A stretch of 64,000 nucleotides of DNA from Caprimulgus europaeus (taxonomy: Eukaryota; Chordata; Aves; Caprimulgiformes; Caprimulgidae): contig OU015527.1 of the NCBI GenBank assembly GCA_907165065.1, forward strand, positions 19,667,686-19,731,685, given 5' to 3'. This document shows, piece after piece, positions 13,240 through 26,119 of this stretch. Position numbers and translations under genes: made by a program. Each line of letters opens with the position of its first letter. Within the stretch, counting starts at the first letter, position 1. Below the pieces are notes generated by a model. That model was not told the DNA's origin, made no database searches, and was given only the letters and a program-made list of their open reading frames with translations.

Positions 13240-14240
13240 CTGGCAGGACTTTGGCACCATTTCCCACAGCATTCTCGTGGAGAAACTGACCACTCATGGC
13301 TTGGATGGATGTCCTCTTTGCTGGGAAAAGAACTGGCTGGATGGCCGGGCCCAGAGAACTGTGGTGAATGGACATAAATCCAGCTGTTGGCTGGTGACTA
13401 TCGGTATTCCCCAAGGATCAGTATTAGGGCCAGCTCTGTTTAGTGTCTTTATCAATGATCTGAATGAGAGTATTAAATGTACCCACAGTAAGTTTGCAGA
13501 TGACACTGAGTTGAGCAGTAATGTTGATCTGCTTGAGGATAGGAAAGCTCTGCAGAGGGATCTAGACAGGCTGAATTGATGGGCTGTGGCCAATGGTATG
13601 AAGTTCAATAAGGCAGGTGCTGGGTTCTGCACCTGGGTCACAACAACCCCATGCAATGTTACAGGCTTGGGGAGGAGCGGCTGGAGAGCTGCTGGCAGAG
13701 AAGGACCTGGGGGTACTGGTTGACAGCTGGCTGAACATGAGCCAGGTGTGTGCCCAGGTGGCCAAGAAGGCCAGTAGCATCCTGGCTTCTATCAAAAATA
13801 ATGTGACTAGCAGGACCAGGGAAATTATTATCCCCCTGTACCTGGCACTGGTGAGGCTGCACCTCAAGTGCTGTGTTCAGTTTTGGGCCCCTCACTACAG
13901 GAAAGAATTTGAGGTGCTGGAACATGTCCAAAGAAGGACAACAGAGCTGGTGAAGGGCCTGGAGAACAAGTTCTACGAGGAGTGGCTGGAGAAGAGGAGG
14001 TTGAGAAGAGACCTTCTTGCTCTAAAACTACTTGAAAGGAGGTTGTAGTGAGGTGGGTGTTGGTCTATTCTCCCAAATAACATGTGATAGGACAAGAGGG
14101 AATGGACTTAAGTTGTGCCAAGGGAGGTTTAGATTGGATATTAGGGAAAACTTCTTCACCAAAAGGGTAGTCAAGCATTGGAACAGGCTGCCCAAGGAGG
14201 TGGTGGAGTCACTTTCCCTGGTGGTATTCCTAACAGAACA
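13240..14240 (+). mobile_element. CR1 non-LTR retrotransposon fragment, plus strand
   Basis: The plus strand encodes CR1 ORF2 from just before the second RT motif to near the C-terminus. It then fades out after [16 protein letters not shown] (to about 14220), with no octamer tail. It is therefore truncated at both ends, or its 3' end has decayed. It differs from the 3.4-kb copy in sequence ([16 protein letters not shown] and [12 protein letters not shown] blocks), pointing to another CR1 subfamily. The left edge is approximate: similarity first becomes clear at the sequence encoding FGTISHSI near 13250. Confidence 0.85.
13277..14220 (+). pseudogene. CR1 ORF2 RT and C-terminal remnant
   Basis: The first frame (13277-13579) contains [20 protein letters not shown] and an intact catalytic FADDTEL (FADD at 13493-13504), then ends at a TGA within the expected LDRL..W run. 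The next frame (13617-14048) carries [14 protein letters not shown] and the tail region [21 protein letters not shown]. The third (14032-14292) carries [10 protein letters not shown] and [22 protein letters not shown] stop and at least two frame changes break the protein even though the catalytic aspartates survive. Confidence 0.85.
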
Positions 14241-17200
14241 ACCTATGGGATCTGCATTTCTTGACAAAGTCAGTAAGGCAATAAAAATCTGAAATTATCT
14301 GACTTTGATAATACACTGGCAGAACTGTTTAGATATACCCTTCCTGTGTCTCTGTAAGTCTCAGAAGTTAAAGATGCCATTATTCTCATTCATAAAAAAA
14401 GGCATAAGGGATTGCTTCAGTATATTGCCAATCATCAACTGTAACTTCACACTCAAAGGAGCTACAATTGAAATTATACCTGGTACTTTGCAACTGTGAG
14501 AAGAGTAGCATAGATGGTTTACTGTGTTCTCTGCCTCCAGTAATCTGAAAGACATATTTACAGCAGTCAGAAGACTTCAATTTTGTTAGTTACCTTGCAA
14601 TTTTGGGTCTGACAAAAATATACTGATAACACGACATCTGATAACAAGACTGTTTCATGATGGCATATTTGATAGAGTAAGTTAGGCCAATTCTTATCCC
14701 ATTGCCTTTAACAAAGAAATAACCAAACAAAAAAAACCCTAGAACTCAATATTATTCTGTCTTCCAGACATGCTAGTCTCAAATAAAGCAAGGAGTTTGA
14801 TCTAGATACATATTTCATGGTGTGAAAATTGCTTAGACTTAATGGCTGCTGAAATCTTCAGAAATGTTTTCACACCATTGTGAAACAGAACAGCTGTGCT
14901 GGGCCAACTGTGTAGGAAGCCACAAAAATGCCACTTCACATGCTGAATGGTGAGCCATAGGAATGGGTGACGTAGATATACAGGGATACATAGGAGCACA
15001 ACTTTGGGCAATATGTGTTTCATTTTAGTAGCTAACATTTACTGTTAATACAAAACTTAGATCAATACACAGTAGTCTGAATATGACAGCCTTGGACTGG
15101 GATGCTCTATTCACCCAAGGCATGAAAAAGACAGTTTCCAAAACAGCAATGTGAATAGCAGGAATATGCTTCAGTCTAGATAGGGAGACAACTTCTCTCA
15201 GGTTCCTTCATCAATCTTTATATCAAAACACCTACAGAGAATGCATTTTTCCTCTGCTTCTGTGGCAAAACACTACTCCTGAACCCTATCTAAAAGTTAA
15301 TTTACAGGTTTTTATTATCTTATTCCATGTGTTGTCAAGATTCCATCTGAAATCTAATTAACTACTCTTACCATTTTCTATGGGAATTAAAATCTCTAAG
15401 CACATGGTTAGTTTCAAGTTCTTTCGAGAACTAAGGTCTTATTTTCTGTATGTTGCAAGTACACCAAAGTTAGCTACAAGCCTTTTGAAAATAAGTGGTT
15501 GGAAAAGCCCTGCAGACTATTAGAGTGCAAGAGCAATTTTAAAATACAAATCACTTTTCATTTTACTCTTAAAAGATACATGATGTTTTAATAAAGTCTT
15601 TGAAAATTATGGAAAGTATACTGCATCAAAAGGAAGTTATCATTAAACACAGCCTTTTTTTAACCTTATCATGGTTTTATCTGGGCTTATTAGGAAATGT
15701 GTTGGAACAGAAGCTGCAGTCTTTGACTGATAATATTTTCCTTTTGATAAATTGTGAACTCCACAGAACACTTTGCTTGTTATACTATTCTACTAAGAGC
15801 CAGATAACCAATTAAATTAACTGTAAACCAGTTAAATTTAAGTTTGTAGAGAGCACTGTTGTTGTTGGTTAAATGGTGCTGTCATTTGGAAACAGAGAGA
15901 CTGGAACTTTTTAACATGAGCTCCTTTTGTGAAAAAAAACTGTCCTGGTATTGTGGAAGAGAAAAAAATACAAAACTCATGTGAAACTGACCTGGAAATA
16001 TACTAATGTCATAAAGCATCAAGCAATATTGTCCGTTCTTTGAAGAGAAGTTCACAGCTCATTATCATCTAAGAGGGTGCTACCTTGCTTGACTGATCCA
16101 GTCCATTGTAATGTCAACCATCTGGGCAAAGAAAATCTCCCCTGCTAGGAACTTTGAAAATAGATATACGTATTCCTCAAATCTAGAAGCTCAAATCTAA
16201 ATGGGGACAATTTTTATATTTAGAAGTAGATCCCAAATTAAGCTCACAAATCTGAACCTTTGCAAATGTTTGTAGAGAAGACTCATGTTCCTAATTAAAA
16301 CTCAGATTCTAATTTCACATTTTGATTTTTTACTTAAGGAATCTCAATGAATAATATTTTTGTGTATATATGGAATTTTGTTAAACCCAAGCTTTGTGAC
16401 TTAAGGCCCTTTTTTTAGAGGCAGGTATTCTTATTGTGCAAACCTTCACCAAGAAGAGAAAATTATTCACTCTCATGTGACTGTATTGAAAAATAAGGAA
16501 AGATTTGCTCTTTTGTAACGCTCATAATAATACTAATAAACCTAGAGCCTCCAGTCTATTAAAGGTTCAAGTCCTTCACAAGGGTTCATGTTTGCCACAT
16601 TGCAACTCACCATTTTAGAAAGAAAATCAAGCAAAGGAAAATGCTATTATGAATTCTCCAAACAAGCTACATTTGTTTCCATGGCAAAAATGAATCTATT
16701 GATGATTGGTACAGCACTGATGAGGTTACTACAGTGTAAAGTAGAACATGCTGGTTACAAAAGGCTTTTATAATCCCTTTGGTAATACAATGTAACATCC
16801 AAATAACCACTCTTGAAGCATGAGCTAATGACTAAAATGCAAGAGGTTCAATATGAAACTTCCAGAAATAACTGTAGAGGTCTTAATTTTTTTTTTTTCC
16901 CCAAACATTCCTGAAACAGCCAGACATCTTCTCTTATACAAACCTTCATCTCTTCCCTCTTTTAGGAATATTACCTAAAAAGTATCTAACCAGTCCAAAC
17001 AAGTAATTCATCTGCTACATTATTTTTTTCTTTCTAAGAGAAACCTTCAAAGAGAACTGTCCTGAACCAAAGGTGAAAGGATAGTTTACTTATATTCAGA
17101 CACTTAAGGAACCCAGACTTTTCTTATTTGTATGGATTTAGCAGATTAATTCCTTTGTTTGTTTGCTACACTTTTCACTTACTATTACATGAGATTTTAC

Positions 17201-18654
17201 TTTGAGACAGCATTTCCATAGATGCTATCTTAGAGGAAGATATAAAGGGAAGATGACAGGCCATTTGTTGGTCCATGTTCCTTTTTAGTTAGTACTGCTT
17301 TTATTGAATGTGATACTAGTTTGTGGGACAGCCAAAGCATGAAGAGTATTTTGCTTTCTACCACTGCAGCTCCTTCTATAGGGTGCATATATCACAAAAC
17401 CAGGCCAGTAGCTTCTGAGATTTTTTCTTCCTCTCTGAATTTTGCTCATCAGTAATTGCAGGTGAGGTGTTACCAATTTTGTCACAAAAAAGTCCAATCT
17501 CTAGGACTCCAAACTGCAGGTGTAGGAATTTGGAGCATAAGTGATGAATTTTAGAAAGTCGCAGCTCTGTAAGGTTCTATACAAAACGCTGTTGACAACA
17601 CTATTATTTTTTGTCTTCCAATGTTACTCATATTTGTCACACACATAAAGAATGTACACAACCATCAAGGCTTTTCAGTAGGCGTTCTCTGAACAACGGA
17701 GTTAGTGGAGACTGGTCTCTACAGATTGCGTTTCTGCAAGAATCTTGGATCTTTACAACATTCAGACACCCTGCACCTCTTCCCTGTTGTATCAGACTTT
17801 ACAGTATTTAAAGCCTCTTCCAATGTCCTTCATCAATGTCCTGACACTGAGGAAGTGTCAGCATGCTGTGGCTGTGGCTGTCTCCAAGCTAAGCATGTGA
17901 TGGACTGGCAAGTTTGCTAATGGGCTAGCCAGCAGGCCAAATGGGAGCAATAGCTGCTGTGCTCAGACTGCAGCTTACCGCTCTGCAGTAGCAGTCATTT
18001 AGACATCTTTCCTTTACTTATTCACTAATTTTAACAAAATACATCCCTCTATCTCTCTGGTATGTTTGATGTAAATTAGGCAATATGTTCACAAGTTAGT
18101 GGCAGGATCTAAGGAATGAACAAGAGGGCAAGCTGTGTGAAATTTCTAAGTTTTACTTCCTTAGGAAATCAGATTAAGTTTTGGGAACTGTTGCAGATTT
18201 ACATTCAGTGCTTCTTTTACCTTGGCTAATTTTTTTCCAACATGGATGGCCAACATGAAATATTTCAGGAAGTACTTCTCACAGCTGTGCAGTACTACCA
18301 TATCATTACATTCCAGAGCCTATTAAGGAGAAGTATCTTTAGCACAGGAGATTGAAGAATTTAAAACCTTTATGACAATGTTAGTCCAAACGTCCCATTC
18401 CACTATTACATACTCATGACATAATGATCAGTTCATCTATGTTTGAATCTTCTGTTTGTCTGAAATCATTACACTATTGAGAAAAAAGTATTTTTTTCTT
18501 AACTAATTATTTCCAGTGTGACTTGTCATTTTAGAAGATGGCAAAGACAAAACTTTTCTCTATCAGACTAGTGTAAAATGCTTCCAAGAAATTACAAAAA
18601 GGTAGGCAGATTGTTGTGCATTAAGAAGCACAAGGGGTTTGTTGTGCTTTAAGG
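14241..18654. other. AT-rich non-coding DNA, nothing recognised
   Basis: Open frames are all under about 80 codons and look random. There is a T-run near 16888-16900. I see no repeat element or RNA gene that I can support. Confidence 0.55.
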
Positions 18655-19008
18655 GGATCTTATCAATGTCTATAAATACCTGAAGTGTGGGGGCCAAATG
18701 GATGGGGCCAGGCTCTTTTTTGGTGGTGACAGGTGACAGGACAAGGAGCAATGGGCACAAACTGGAACATCGGAAGTTTCATAAAAACGTAAGGAAAAAC
18801 TTCTTTACTGTGAGGGTGACAGAGCACTGGGACAGGCTGCCCAGAGAGGTTGTGGAGTCTCCATCTCTGGAGATGTTCAAAACCCACCTGGACACTTTCT
18901 TGTGTAACCTATTGTAGGGGACCTGCTTTGGCAGGGGGGTTGGACTAGGTGATCTCCCGAGGTTCCCTTCCAACCCCTGCCATTCTGTGATTCTCTGATT
19001 CTGTGATC
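18655..19008 (+). mobile_element. CR1 3'-end fragment, plus strand
   Basis: This short, heavily 5'-truncated CR1 keeps the ORF2 C-terminus in one frame: DRTRSNGHKLEHRKFHKNV, then [25 protein letters not shown] sequence ending in FLCNLL. The 3' UTR follows (GGTTGGACTAGGTGATCTCC) with a terminal ATTCTGTGATTCTCTGATTC repeat near 18982-19005. The intact octamer end marks a normal CR1 3' terminus. Confidence 0.92.
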
Positions 19009-19667
19009 TGGCATACCGGTGAATAGTGCTGAGGACCTATTACTCCTCCACAGTAGATTTGTTGATATTCATACCTTTGCATACATCCCATTGTTTTTTA
19101 AAGCATTACTAAAGATGCAAGAACAAATACAGCATTTAGCAAGCTCCAGAGTCCCCGGATCACAAATCTCCTTAATTACATAACAGTCAGACAATCATCA
19201 AATCTTTTCTTGAGATCTAAAATTTATTAGAATAATATTAGTATTCAGAGATTTGTTGCAAACATAATTTTAGGTAATTATTTTAATAAAAGAGAAATTC
19301 TGCTTCACACAGCTCTCTTCTTGATTTTTACCTGGCCTTCTAAACTGTGAATGCCACCAGCCCACTTAACCTCTCTGTCTGCTTCTGCAGGCTAAGCTTT
19401 TTCAAGTCATGTCCAGCAACCTGGGCTACAAAAGTGGAAAATGTGCCACTGAACTTAGATGGAGCATTAGACTGTATCTACTAATTAAATTGATACGTGT
19501 ATCTCTCTCTTGGTACTAACATATTTGTTCTAAAAAATTACAAATTAAATTTAACAAATTTAACATGGATATAATGTACACCAGAAAAGAGATAAATTAT
19601 TGGAAATCTAGCTACTTTTTCCAATGGCATGAAAACTCTAATTATTGTGTAGGGGGATGTCTGCACC
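19009..19667. other. Non-coding spacer between CR1 and LTR
   Basis: AT-rich sequence with no feature I can identify. Confidence 0.5.
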
Positions 19668-20797
19668 TGTTTGCAGATTTGCAATTCTAAGGTTTTGCTA
19701 GCAGGGGGGCTTCAGTAAGAAACTGCCAGAAGCTTCCCCCATGTCTGACACAGCCAATGCCAGCTGGCTCCAAGATGGGCCCGTTGCTGGCCAAGGCCAA
19801 GCACATCAGCAATGGTGGTAGCACCTCTGCGATAAAATATTTAAGAACAGGAAGAGAAAAAAGCAAACAAACAAACAAACCAATGAAAACCTTTACATTT
19901 TGCGGCTGGAGAGATGGGTGAGAATATGTGAGAGAAACGACTCTGAGGGCACCAAGGTCAGTGAAGAAGGAGGAGGAGGAGGTGTTCCAGGTGCTGGAGC
20001 AGAGATTCCCCTGCAGCCTGTGGTGAAGACCATGGTGAGGCAGGCTGTCCCCCTGCAGCCCATGGAGTTCCATGGTGGGGCAGATGTCCACCTGCAGCCC
20101 ATGGAGATTAACAGTGGAGCAGATATCCACCTACCCATGTAAGACCCAATGCCAAAGCAGGTGAATAGCTGAAGGAGGGTGTGACACCATAGGAAGCCCA
20201 CACTGGAACAGGTTCCTGGCAGGATCTGTGACCCCATTGAGATAAGAACCCACGCTGAAGTAGGTTTGCTGGCAGGACTTGTGACCCTGTCAGAGACCCA
20301 CAGTGGAGCAGTCTGTTCCTGAAGGACTACATGCTGGTGGAAGGGAGCCATGCTGGAGCAGTTCAGGAAGAACTGTTGTTCATGGGAAATACTCACTTTG
20401 GAAAAGTTCATGGAAAACTGTCTCACATGAGAAGGACCCCATGCTGGTGTGGGGGAAGAGTGTGAGGAGTCCTCCCACTGAGGAGGAAGGAGCAGCAAAG
20501 GCAGTGTGTGATAAACTGACTGCAACTTCCATTCGTCATACCTCTGTGCCCCTGTGGGGTGGGAGGCAGAGAAATTGGAAGTGAAGTTAATCTCAGGAAG
20601 AAAAGAGGGATGGGAAGGCATTTTCTAAATTTGGTTTTATTTCTCATTATCTTCCTCTGATTTGGTTGCTAATAAATTAAACTAATTTTCCCCTAATTCA
20701 AGTTTGTTTTGCTTATGAGAGTAAATGGTGAGTGATCTCTCTCTCTCCTTATCTTGACCCATGAGCCTTTCATTATATTTTCTCTCCCATGTCCAGC
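19668..20797 (+). mobile_element. 1.1-kb ERV LTR (plus), left part, split by a second LTR
   Basis: This is the 5' and central part of a plus-strand LTR of the same long family as 56919-58043. Shared blocks are AAGGTTTTGCTAGCAGGGGG, CTGCCAGAAGCTTCCCCCAT, GCCAATGCCAGCTGGCTCCA, serial GGAGCAG modules, and a polyadenylation signal AATAAA at 20671-20676. The last roughly 75 nt of the family are missing at 20797 but resume at 21963, beyond an inverted LTR. The 5' edge (TGTTTGCAG) is judged by alignment to the other copies. It must be older than its inserted neighbour. Confidence 0.85.
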
Positions 20798-21957
20798 TGT
20801 GGCAGCTTGACCCTGGCTAGAGGCCGGATGCCCACCAAAGCCCACTCTATCACTCCCACTCCTCAACTGGGCAGGGGGAGAAAAATATAACAAAAAGCTC
20901 ATGGGTGGAAATAAGGACAGAGAGAGATCACTCACCAGTTACTGGCAGGGGCAAACCAGACTCGACTTGGGGAAAAAAGCAAATTTACTTTATTACCAAT
21001 CAAAATCAGAGGATAATGAGAAGTAAAACCAAATCTTAAAACACCTCCCCCATCCCTTCCCTTCTTCCGGGGCTTAATCTCTTTCCCAGTTTTCCACCTC
21101 CTCCCCCAGCTGCACAGGGGAAGAGGGAATGGGGTTGAGGTCAGTTCGTCACATCTTGTTTCTGCTGCTCCTTCCTCCTCAAGGGGAGGACTCCTTCCCC
21201 CACACCGGCGTGGGGTCCCTCTCATGGGATACCGTTCTCCACGAACTTCTCCAACGTGAGTCCTTCCCATGACTGACAGTTCTTCACAAACTGCTTTAGC
21301 ATGGTTCCATTCCATGGGGTGCAGTCCTTCAGGAAGGGACTGCTCCAGTGTGGGTCCCCCGTGGGGTCCCAAGTCCTGCCAGCAAACCTGCTCCGGTGTG
21401 GGCTCCTCTCTCCATGGGCTACAGGTCCTGACAGGAACCTGCTCCAGCACAGGCTTCCCGCGGGGTCACAGCCTCCTTCGGGCATCCATCTGCTCTGGCA
21501 TGGGGTCCTCCATGGCCTACAGGTGGTCATCTGCTCCACCATGGACCTCCATGGGCTGCAGGGGGACAGCCTGCCTCACCATGGTCTTCACCACAGGCTG
21601 CAGGGGGATCTCTGCTCCAGTGCCTGGAACACCTCCTCCCCCTTCTTCTTCACTGACCTTGGTGTCTGTGGAGTTGTTTTCTCTTACATCTTCTCACTCC
21701 TCTCTCCAGCTGCAAAGTGTGCAGCTTTTTTTTTTCTTCCCTCTCTTCCTTCTTTTTCTTAATTCTGTTATCACAGAGGCATTACTGATTGGCTCGGCCT
21801 TGGCCAGCGGCGGGTCCGTTCTTGTAGCCGGCTGGCATTGGCTGTGTTGGGTTGGACATGGGGAAGCTTCTGGCAGCTTCTCTCACAGAGGCCACCCCCA
21901 TGTGTCGTCGTCCCCCCCCCCGCTGCTACCAAAACCTTGCCATGCAAACCCAATACA
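20798..21957 (-). mobile_element. Solo LTR (minus) inserted into another LTR, TSD CCAGC
   Basis: This complete minus-strand LTR of the long family has TG at 20798 and CA at 21956-21957, 1160 bp in all. The 5-bp target duplication CCAGC is perfect (20793-20797 and 21958-21962). On the minus strand it opens TGTATTGGGTTTGCATGGC, carries the GGAGCAG modules, and has AATAAA (plus 20989-20994). A C-run at 21911-21921 and a T-run at 21725-21734 are local expansions. The frames of about 150-240 codons on both strands reflect low stop content of the repeat and do not resemble viral proteins. The clean TSD and TG/CA ends suggest a fairly young insertion. Confidence 0.93.
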
Positions 21958-22034
21958 CCAGCTGAGGAGGGGAGTGATAGAGCGGCTTTAGTGGGCACCT
22001 GGAGTCCAACCAGGGTCAACCCACCAACCCACCA
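21958..22034 (+). mobile_element. 3' end of the split plus-strand LTR
   Basis: After the duplicated CCAGC the sequence continues as the missing 3' end of the plus LTR: GGGAGTGATAGAGCGGCTTT, then CCAGGGTCAACCCACCA. The same end is seen at 57980-58043. Joined with 19668-20797 it gives one LTR of about 1.2 kb. The exact last base is uncertain because CCACCAACCCACCA is locally repetitive. Confidence 0.85.
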
Positions 22035-23037
22035 TAGCTAATGCTGAAGTAAGAAACTGGAGAAACTAACCTTTATTCTTTATTGTTGTGCTAGCTTTGT
22101 GCACTGCTATGTAGAACTTGGTAGTGCTATTGCAGCAACGTCTTGAACTTCACATTTTACAGGAATAATTGCACTCAGGCTAATGAAAAAAAAATCCCTG
22201 ACTTTACTTGCCAGCAACACTGGTGAAAGTTTGATTCTTTACTTGCATTGTTTTGTTTAGAAACAGATGGACAGAAAAGAGATAACAGGCATAGCATGTG
22301 CATGTGCGTTAGGTAGACCACATTTGGAACAAGACCCCAAATAGGAGAGTTTGAAATAATGCCAATCACAGGAACATCTAGAATGTACATTATATTATTA
22401 GTTTTCATACAACATACAATAATACATAATCTAGAGACTTTTTCTCTTAATGTTCTTGGTCAAAAAGAGAAATGGAACTGAAAAGCAGGATTTAGGCTTG
22501 TTATTTTGCATACCATATTATTTTATTTAGCTATTATTTGTTACAATCTTCTCAAGACTTTGTAAAAATCTTCAATTTTACCCAGTTTATTAATGTTCCA
22601 TGAATAGCACTTGATGAGTTAGTCTGTGGCTTCCTGATAACTAGGGAATTAATTATCTCCATTCAAATCCTAGAGAAGCATTTTTCAGAAAACTGGGAAT
22701 TCCTTCAGACGTGCCAAGATAAAGAGCTTATTTTAAGCAGCATAGCTATATCAGAGTGAGCACAATCTAGCCTTATATGTATAGTAGTCCTTGTAAGCTA
22801 AAGCTCAAGCCTTATAAAATGAATGTAGTGGAAGTTGCAGGTTAAAGGACATTAATTGATACCTTATCCAGAAATCTAAAATTTATGAGAATATTTGAGC
22901 TCCATAAAACCCTTAGAGCTCCTAAGGAACCTCTTATCTGGAGCATGATCTAACTTTGAAGTTAGCTCTGCTCTAACTAATAGGTTGCACTAGAGACCTC
23001 ATGGGGTTTCTTCTAACCCAAATTATTGTGTAATTGT
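22035..23037. other. Non-coding AT-rich spacer
   Basis: No gene or named repeat is visible. Confidence 0.5.
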
Positions 23038-23585
23038 ATCACAGAATCACAGAATCACAGAATATTAGGGATTGGAAGGGACCTCGAAAGATCATCTAGT
23101 CCAATCCCCCTGCCGGAGCAGGAACACCTAGATGAGTTCACACAGGAAGGCGTCCAGGCGGGTCTTGAATGTCTCCAGAGAAGGAGACTCCACAACCTCC
23201 CTGGGCAGCCTGTTCCAGTGCTCTGTCACCCTTACTGTAAAGAAGTTCTTTCTCAAATTTAAGCAGAACCTCCTGTGTTCCAGCTTACACCCATTGCCCC
23301 TTGTCCTATCATCGGTCGTTACTGTGAAGAGCCGGGCCCCATCCTCCTCACACTCACCATTCAAATATTTATAAACATTAATGAGGTCCCCCCTCAGCCT
23401 CCTCTTCTCCAAGCTAAAGAGCCCCAGCTCCCTCAGCCTTTCCTCATAAGGGAGATGTTCCACTCCCTTAATCATTTTGGTGGCTCTTCGCTGGACTCTC
23501 TCAAGCAGCTCCCTGTCCTTCTTGAACTGTGGGGCCCAGAACTGGACACAATATTCCAGATGTGGCCTCACCAGGGCAGAGTAAT
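23038..23585 (-). mobile_element. CR1 3'-end fragment, minus strand, with intact C-terminal frame
   Basis: The element begins on plus with three tandem ATCACAGA-type units (the reverse of the CR1 terminal octamer). It continues through GGGACCTCGAAAGATCATC and ends near 23585. On the minus strand one unbroken frame (23128-23571) encodes the last 147 residues of ORF2: [57 protein letters not shown], ending FLCELI. The lack of stops and three clear terminal repeats suggest a younger CR1 subfamily than the other copies here. It is only the 3' tenth of a full element. Confidence 0.94.
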
Positions 23586-25710
23586 GGTAGAAAGCTACTT
23601 GGTGTGGATTGCAGTAGGCTGTGAGTTTTTGAAGGAGTTAATGTGGAAAAGGAGGTTTACATTTGGCTAGCTGTTTACATTTTCATTTTTTTTTAGTGCC
23701 TGTCTGGTACTCAGTGTATTAAACAGAAAAAAACCTGAAAGAGTCTGTGAGCTGAAGTGAATGTAACATTATATGGATAAAATAACATAATATCCAATTT
23801 ATAGTTTCTTGGCTGGAAAAGACCCAAAGGATTCTGTGATGACTGTAGTCAATGTCATTGCATAAAGCAAACGCGTAATGAATAAGGAACACAAAATCAA
23901 GAATGTATGGCACCAAAGAACTTCTTATGCTTTGGAAAATGGACAGAGACAAAGTCAGGAGGATGGGCCAAGCCCTTATTATTTCTTCAAACCATTCTTC
24001 AACTTTAGGAGACACTTTCAAATTAACAAGTTTCTAAACATCAGAGACTGTACAAATCAAAGACCTTAAAATTCTGTATTGGTCTACATATTATTTGATA
24101 AAGGAAATATTAGGAACTAGTGAAAAAAGCAGAAGCAAAACAAGGTGCTAACATGATTTGCTTTCGTCCTGTTCCTTTCTCCTTCCAGGAGAGGGAAAGG
24201 AACTATATTTGCTGTCACTGTCTTTGCTCAGACTTTCCCTGTGTAGTCTGCTTCCCATATGTTTCTAAAATGTGTGACATGCAGTATACATAGAATTCTA
24301 GTATATGAAGACATGTCTCAGGGGGTAAAAAGCATTAAAGAAAACTAGAATTAGAACAAGATGCAATGACTTTTCCACTTTCAGATTTCTAAGTTGTAGT
24401 TTGGGAAAAATGGATCCCTGCTCTGTCAATGAACATCACATTTTATCTTTGATCTTTAGATGGATTATAATGTAATAGATTTAAATCAACCTATGGCCAA
24501 CAAGGAGATACAAATTTAAATGAAAATTAACTCTTCTCTGTGGTATAAACTTAACCCTGAACATAATTTTTGAAAGTCTTTCAAGGCAACACAACAAAAA
24601 TATTAGTTCAAGTCTCTCTAGATGTTAGGATAGCTAGTTAAGGAGGAAAAAGACAAACTCTAAAATGTTGGATTATGTATATATGTTGAAATAAATCAAA
24701 ATACCTCAGAAATCGGAGCTACATGCAGAAATGTAACTATTACTGGTATCTTATGATCACAGCTCAAAAAGTGTTTGCATGGCAGACACAGCACCTGATA
24801 GATACGTCACCTTGTTCATGAAACGTTTCCACAAAAGACAGCAATTTCTGATAGCTTACTTCCCCTTCCTCAGGCTTGTCTTTTCATCCTTAGTGTACTA
24901 TCCAATAACCCTTTGATCCCTTAGCAACACAAAAATGAAATAAACTGCTTTTATTTTTAAATCATAACTTATTTAAACATTCACTATGATTTTTGGTCCA
25001 TCACCTCTTTTTTAAAATTATACTTTTCTTATTGTCTCTTGCTTTTTTATGAAGTAAAAGTCAAAGACTGTGTTTTGCTTGAAGTCGTAAGTTATGAGCT
25101 CACTTAGCAGTTTCACATTTCTGTTCTTTGAAAAGAACTTCAGGAGCTACCCTGGAGTTTGTCACCCTTTCCATTTTTCATGTTTTGTTTGAGAGAAAAA
25201 TTTAAACCTGTATGATTTTGCCAAAATATTTAGGTACTTCATTGATTCGTTTTACTAAACTGCATTATTTAATTTAGTAAACTGTGATAATGATGTAAAA
25301 CTGTGAGTCTGAAAAGCAAATGAATAATAATGACTACTGCACTTGTAAAAGTATAATTGCAAGATATTTTTCCCAAAAACCCCCATGATTCCTAAATGAC
25401 ACCCAGACTTAACCATTAACCCATAGATTTGAATCAGCTAATGGTGAAGAGATAGTGTTATTAAAATACTTACACATACCATATAAGTACCAGCTGCCTT
25501 GGATTTTCACATCGTTTGCCATTCTAGCACTCTATATTTGCCATCTGTGATTCTACTGCCATAGTCAGTGCTTTCAAAGTGGGTAAGTTTTCCATTCTAG
25601 CTCAACTCTAGAGAAAACTACTCCACAAATTGCACAACAGTATAATTTTATCATAATTCCAATTCTGTATATGAATGAAGTTTAGAATTTAAAGGAAGAT
25701 CTTAATATAG
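23586..25710. other. AT-rich non-coding DNA, nothing recognised
   Basis: I see no coding frame beyond about 100 codons and no repeat that I can name in these 2.1 kb. Confidence 0.5.
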
Positions 25711-26119
25711 TATACTGGTTTTGGCTGGGAAAGAGTTAAATTTCTTCATAGTAGCTTGTAAGCTTCTGTTTTGGATTTATGAACAAAACACCGTTGATAA
25801 CATACCAATGTTTTAGCTATTATTGAGCAGTGTTTACACAGAGTCAAGGCCTTTTCTGCTTCTCACACCATCTTGCCAGCCTGCGAGGAGGCTGGGGGTA
25901 CACAAGAAGTTGGGAGGGGACACAGCTGGAAGAGCTGACCCCAGCTAACCAAAGGGATATTCCATACCAGGTAACACCAAAATCATCAATAAAAGCTGGG
26001 GGTAAGAAGGATGATGGGGAGTGATGGTGTTTATCTTCCCAAGTAACCATTAGGCAAGATTCCTGCTTTCCTGGAGGTGACTGAACACCTCCCTGTGAGA
26101 CACTGAAAGAGTTAATGCA
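25711..26119 (+). mobile_element. ERV LTR (GTTTTGGCTGGG family, plus), left half of a composite
   Basis: It starts TATACTGGTTTTGGCTGGG, where TGTACTGG is expected. It matches the LTR at 61535 through GAGTTAAATTTCTTCATAGT, TTGAGCAGTGTTTACACAGA, TCTGCTTCTCACACCA and CAAAGGGATATTCCATACC. A TATA-like AATAAAAGC (25988-25996) lies at the position of a core promoter. Family similarity stops near GAGTTAATGCAT (26111-26120), where unrelated sequence begins, and resumes about 660 bp later. Confidence 0.82.

Noticed and set aside
19893..21991. 150-242 codon frames in the LTRs on both strands (recurring GCRGISAPAPGTPPP-type peptides)
   Set aside because: The same peptides recur wherever this LTR occurs, on the antisense strand of the GGAGCAG modules. 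LTRs of this type are not expected to code for protein.
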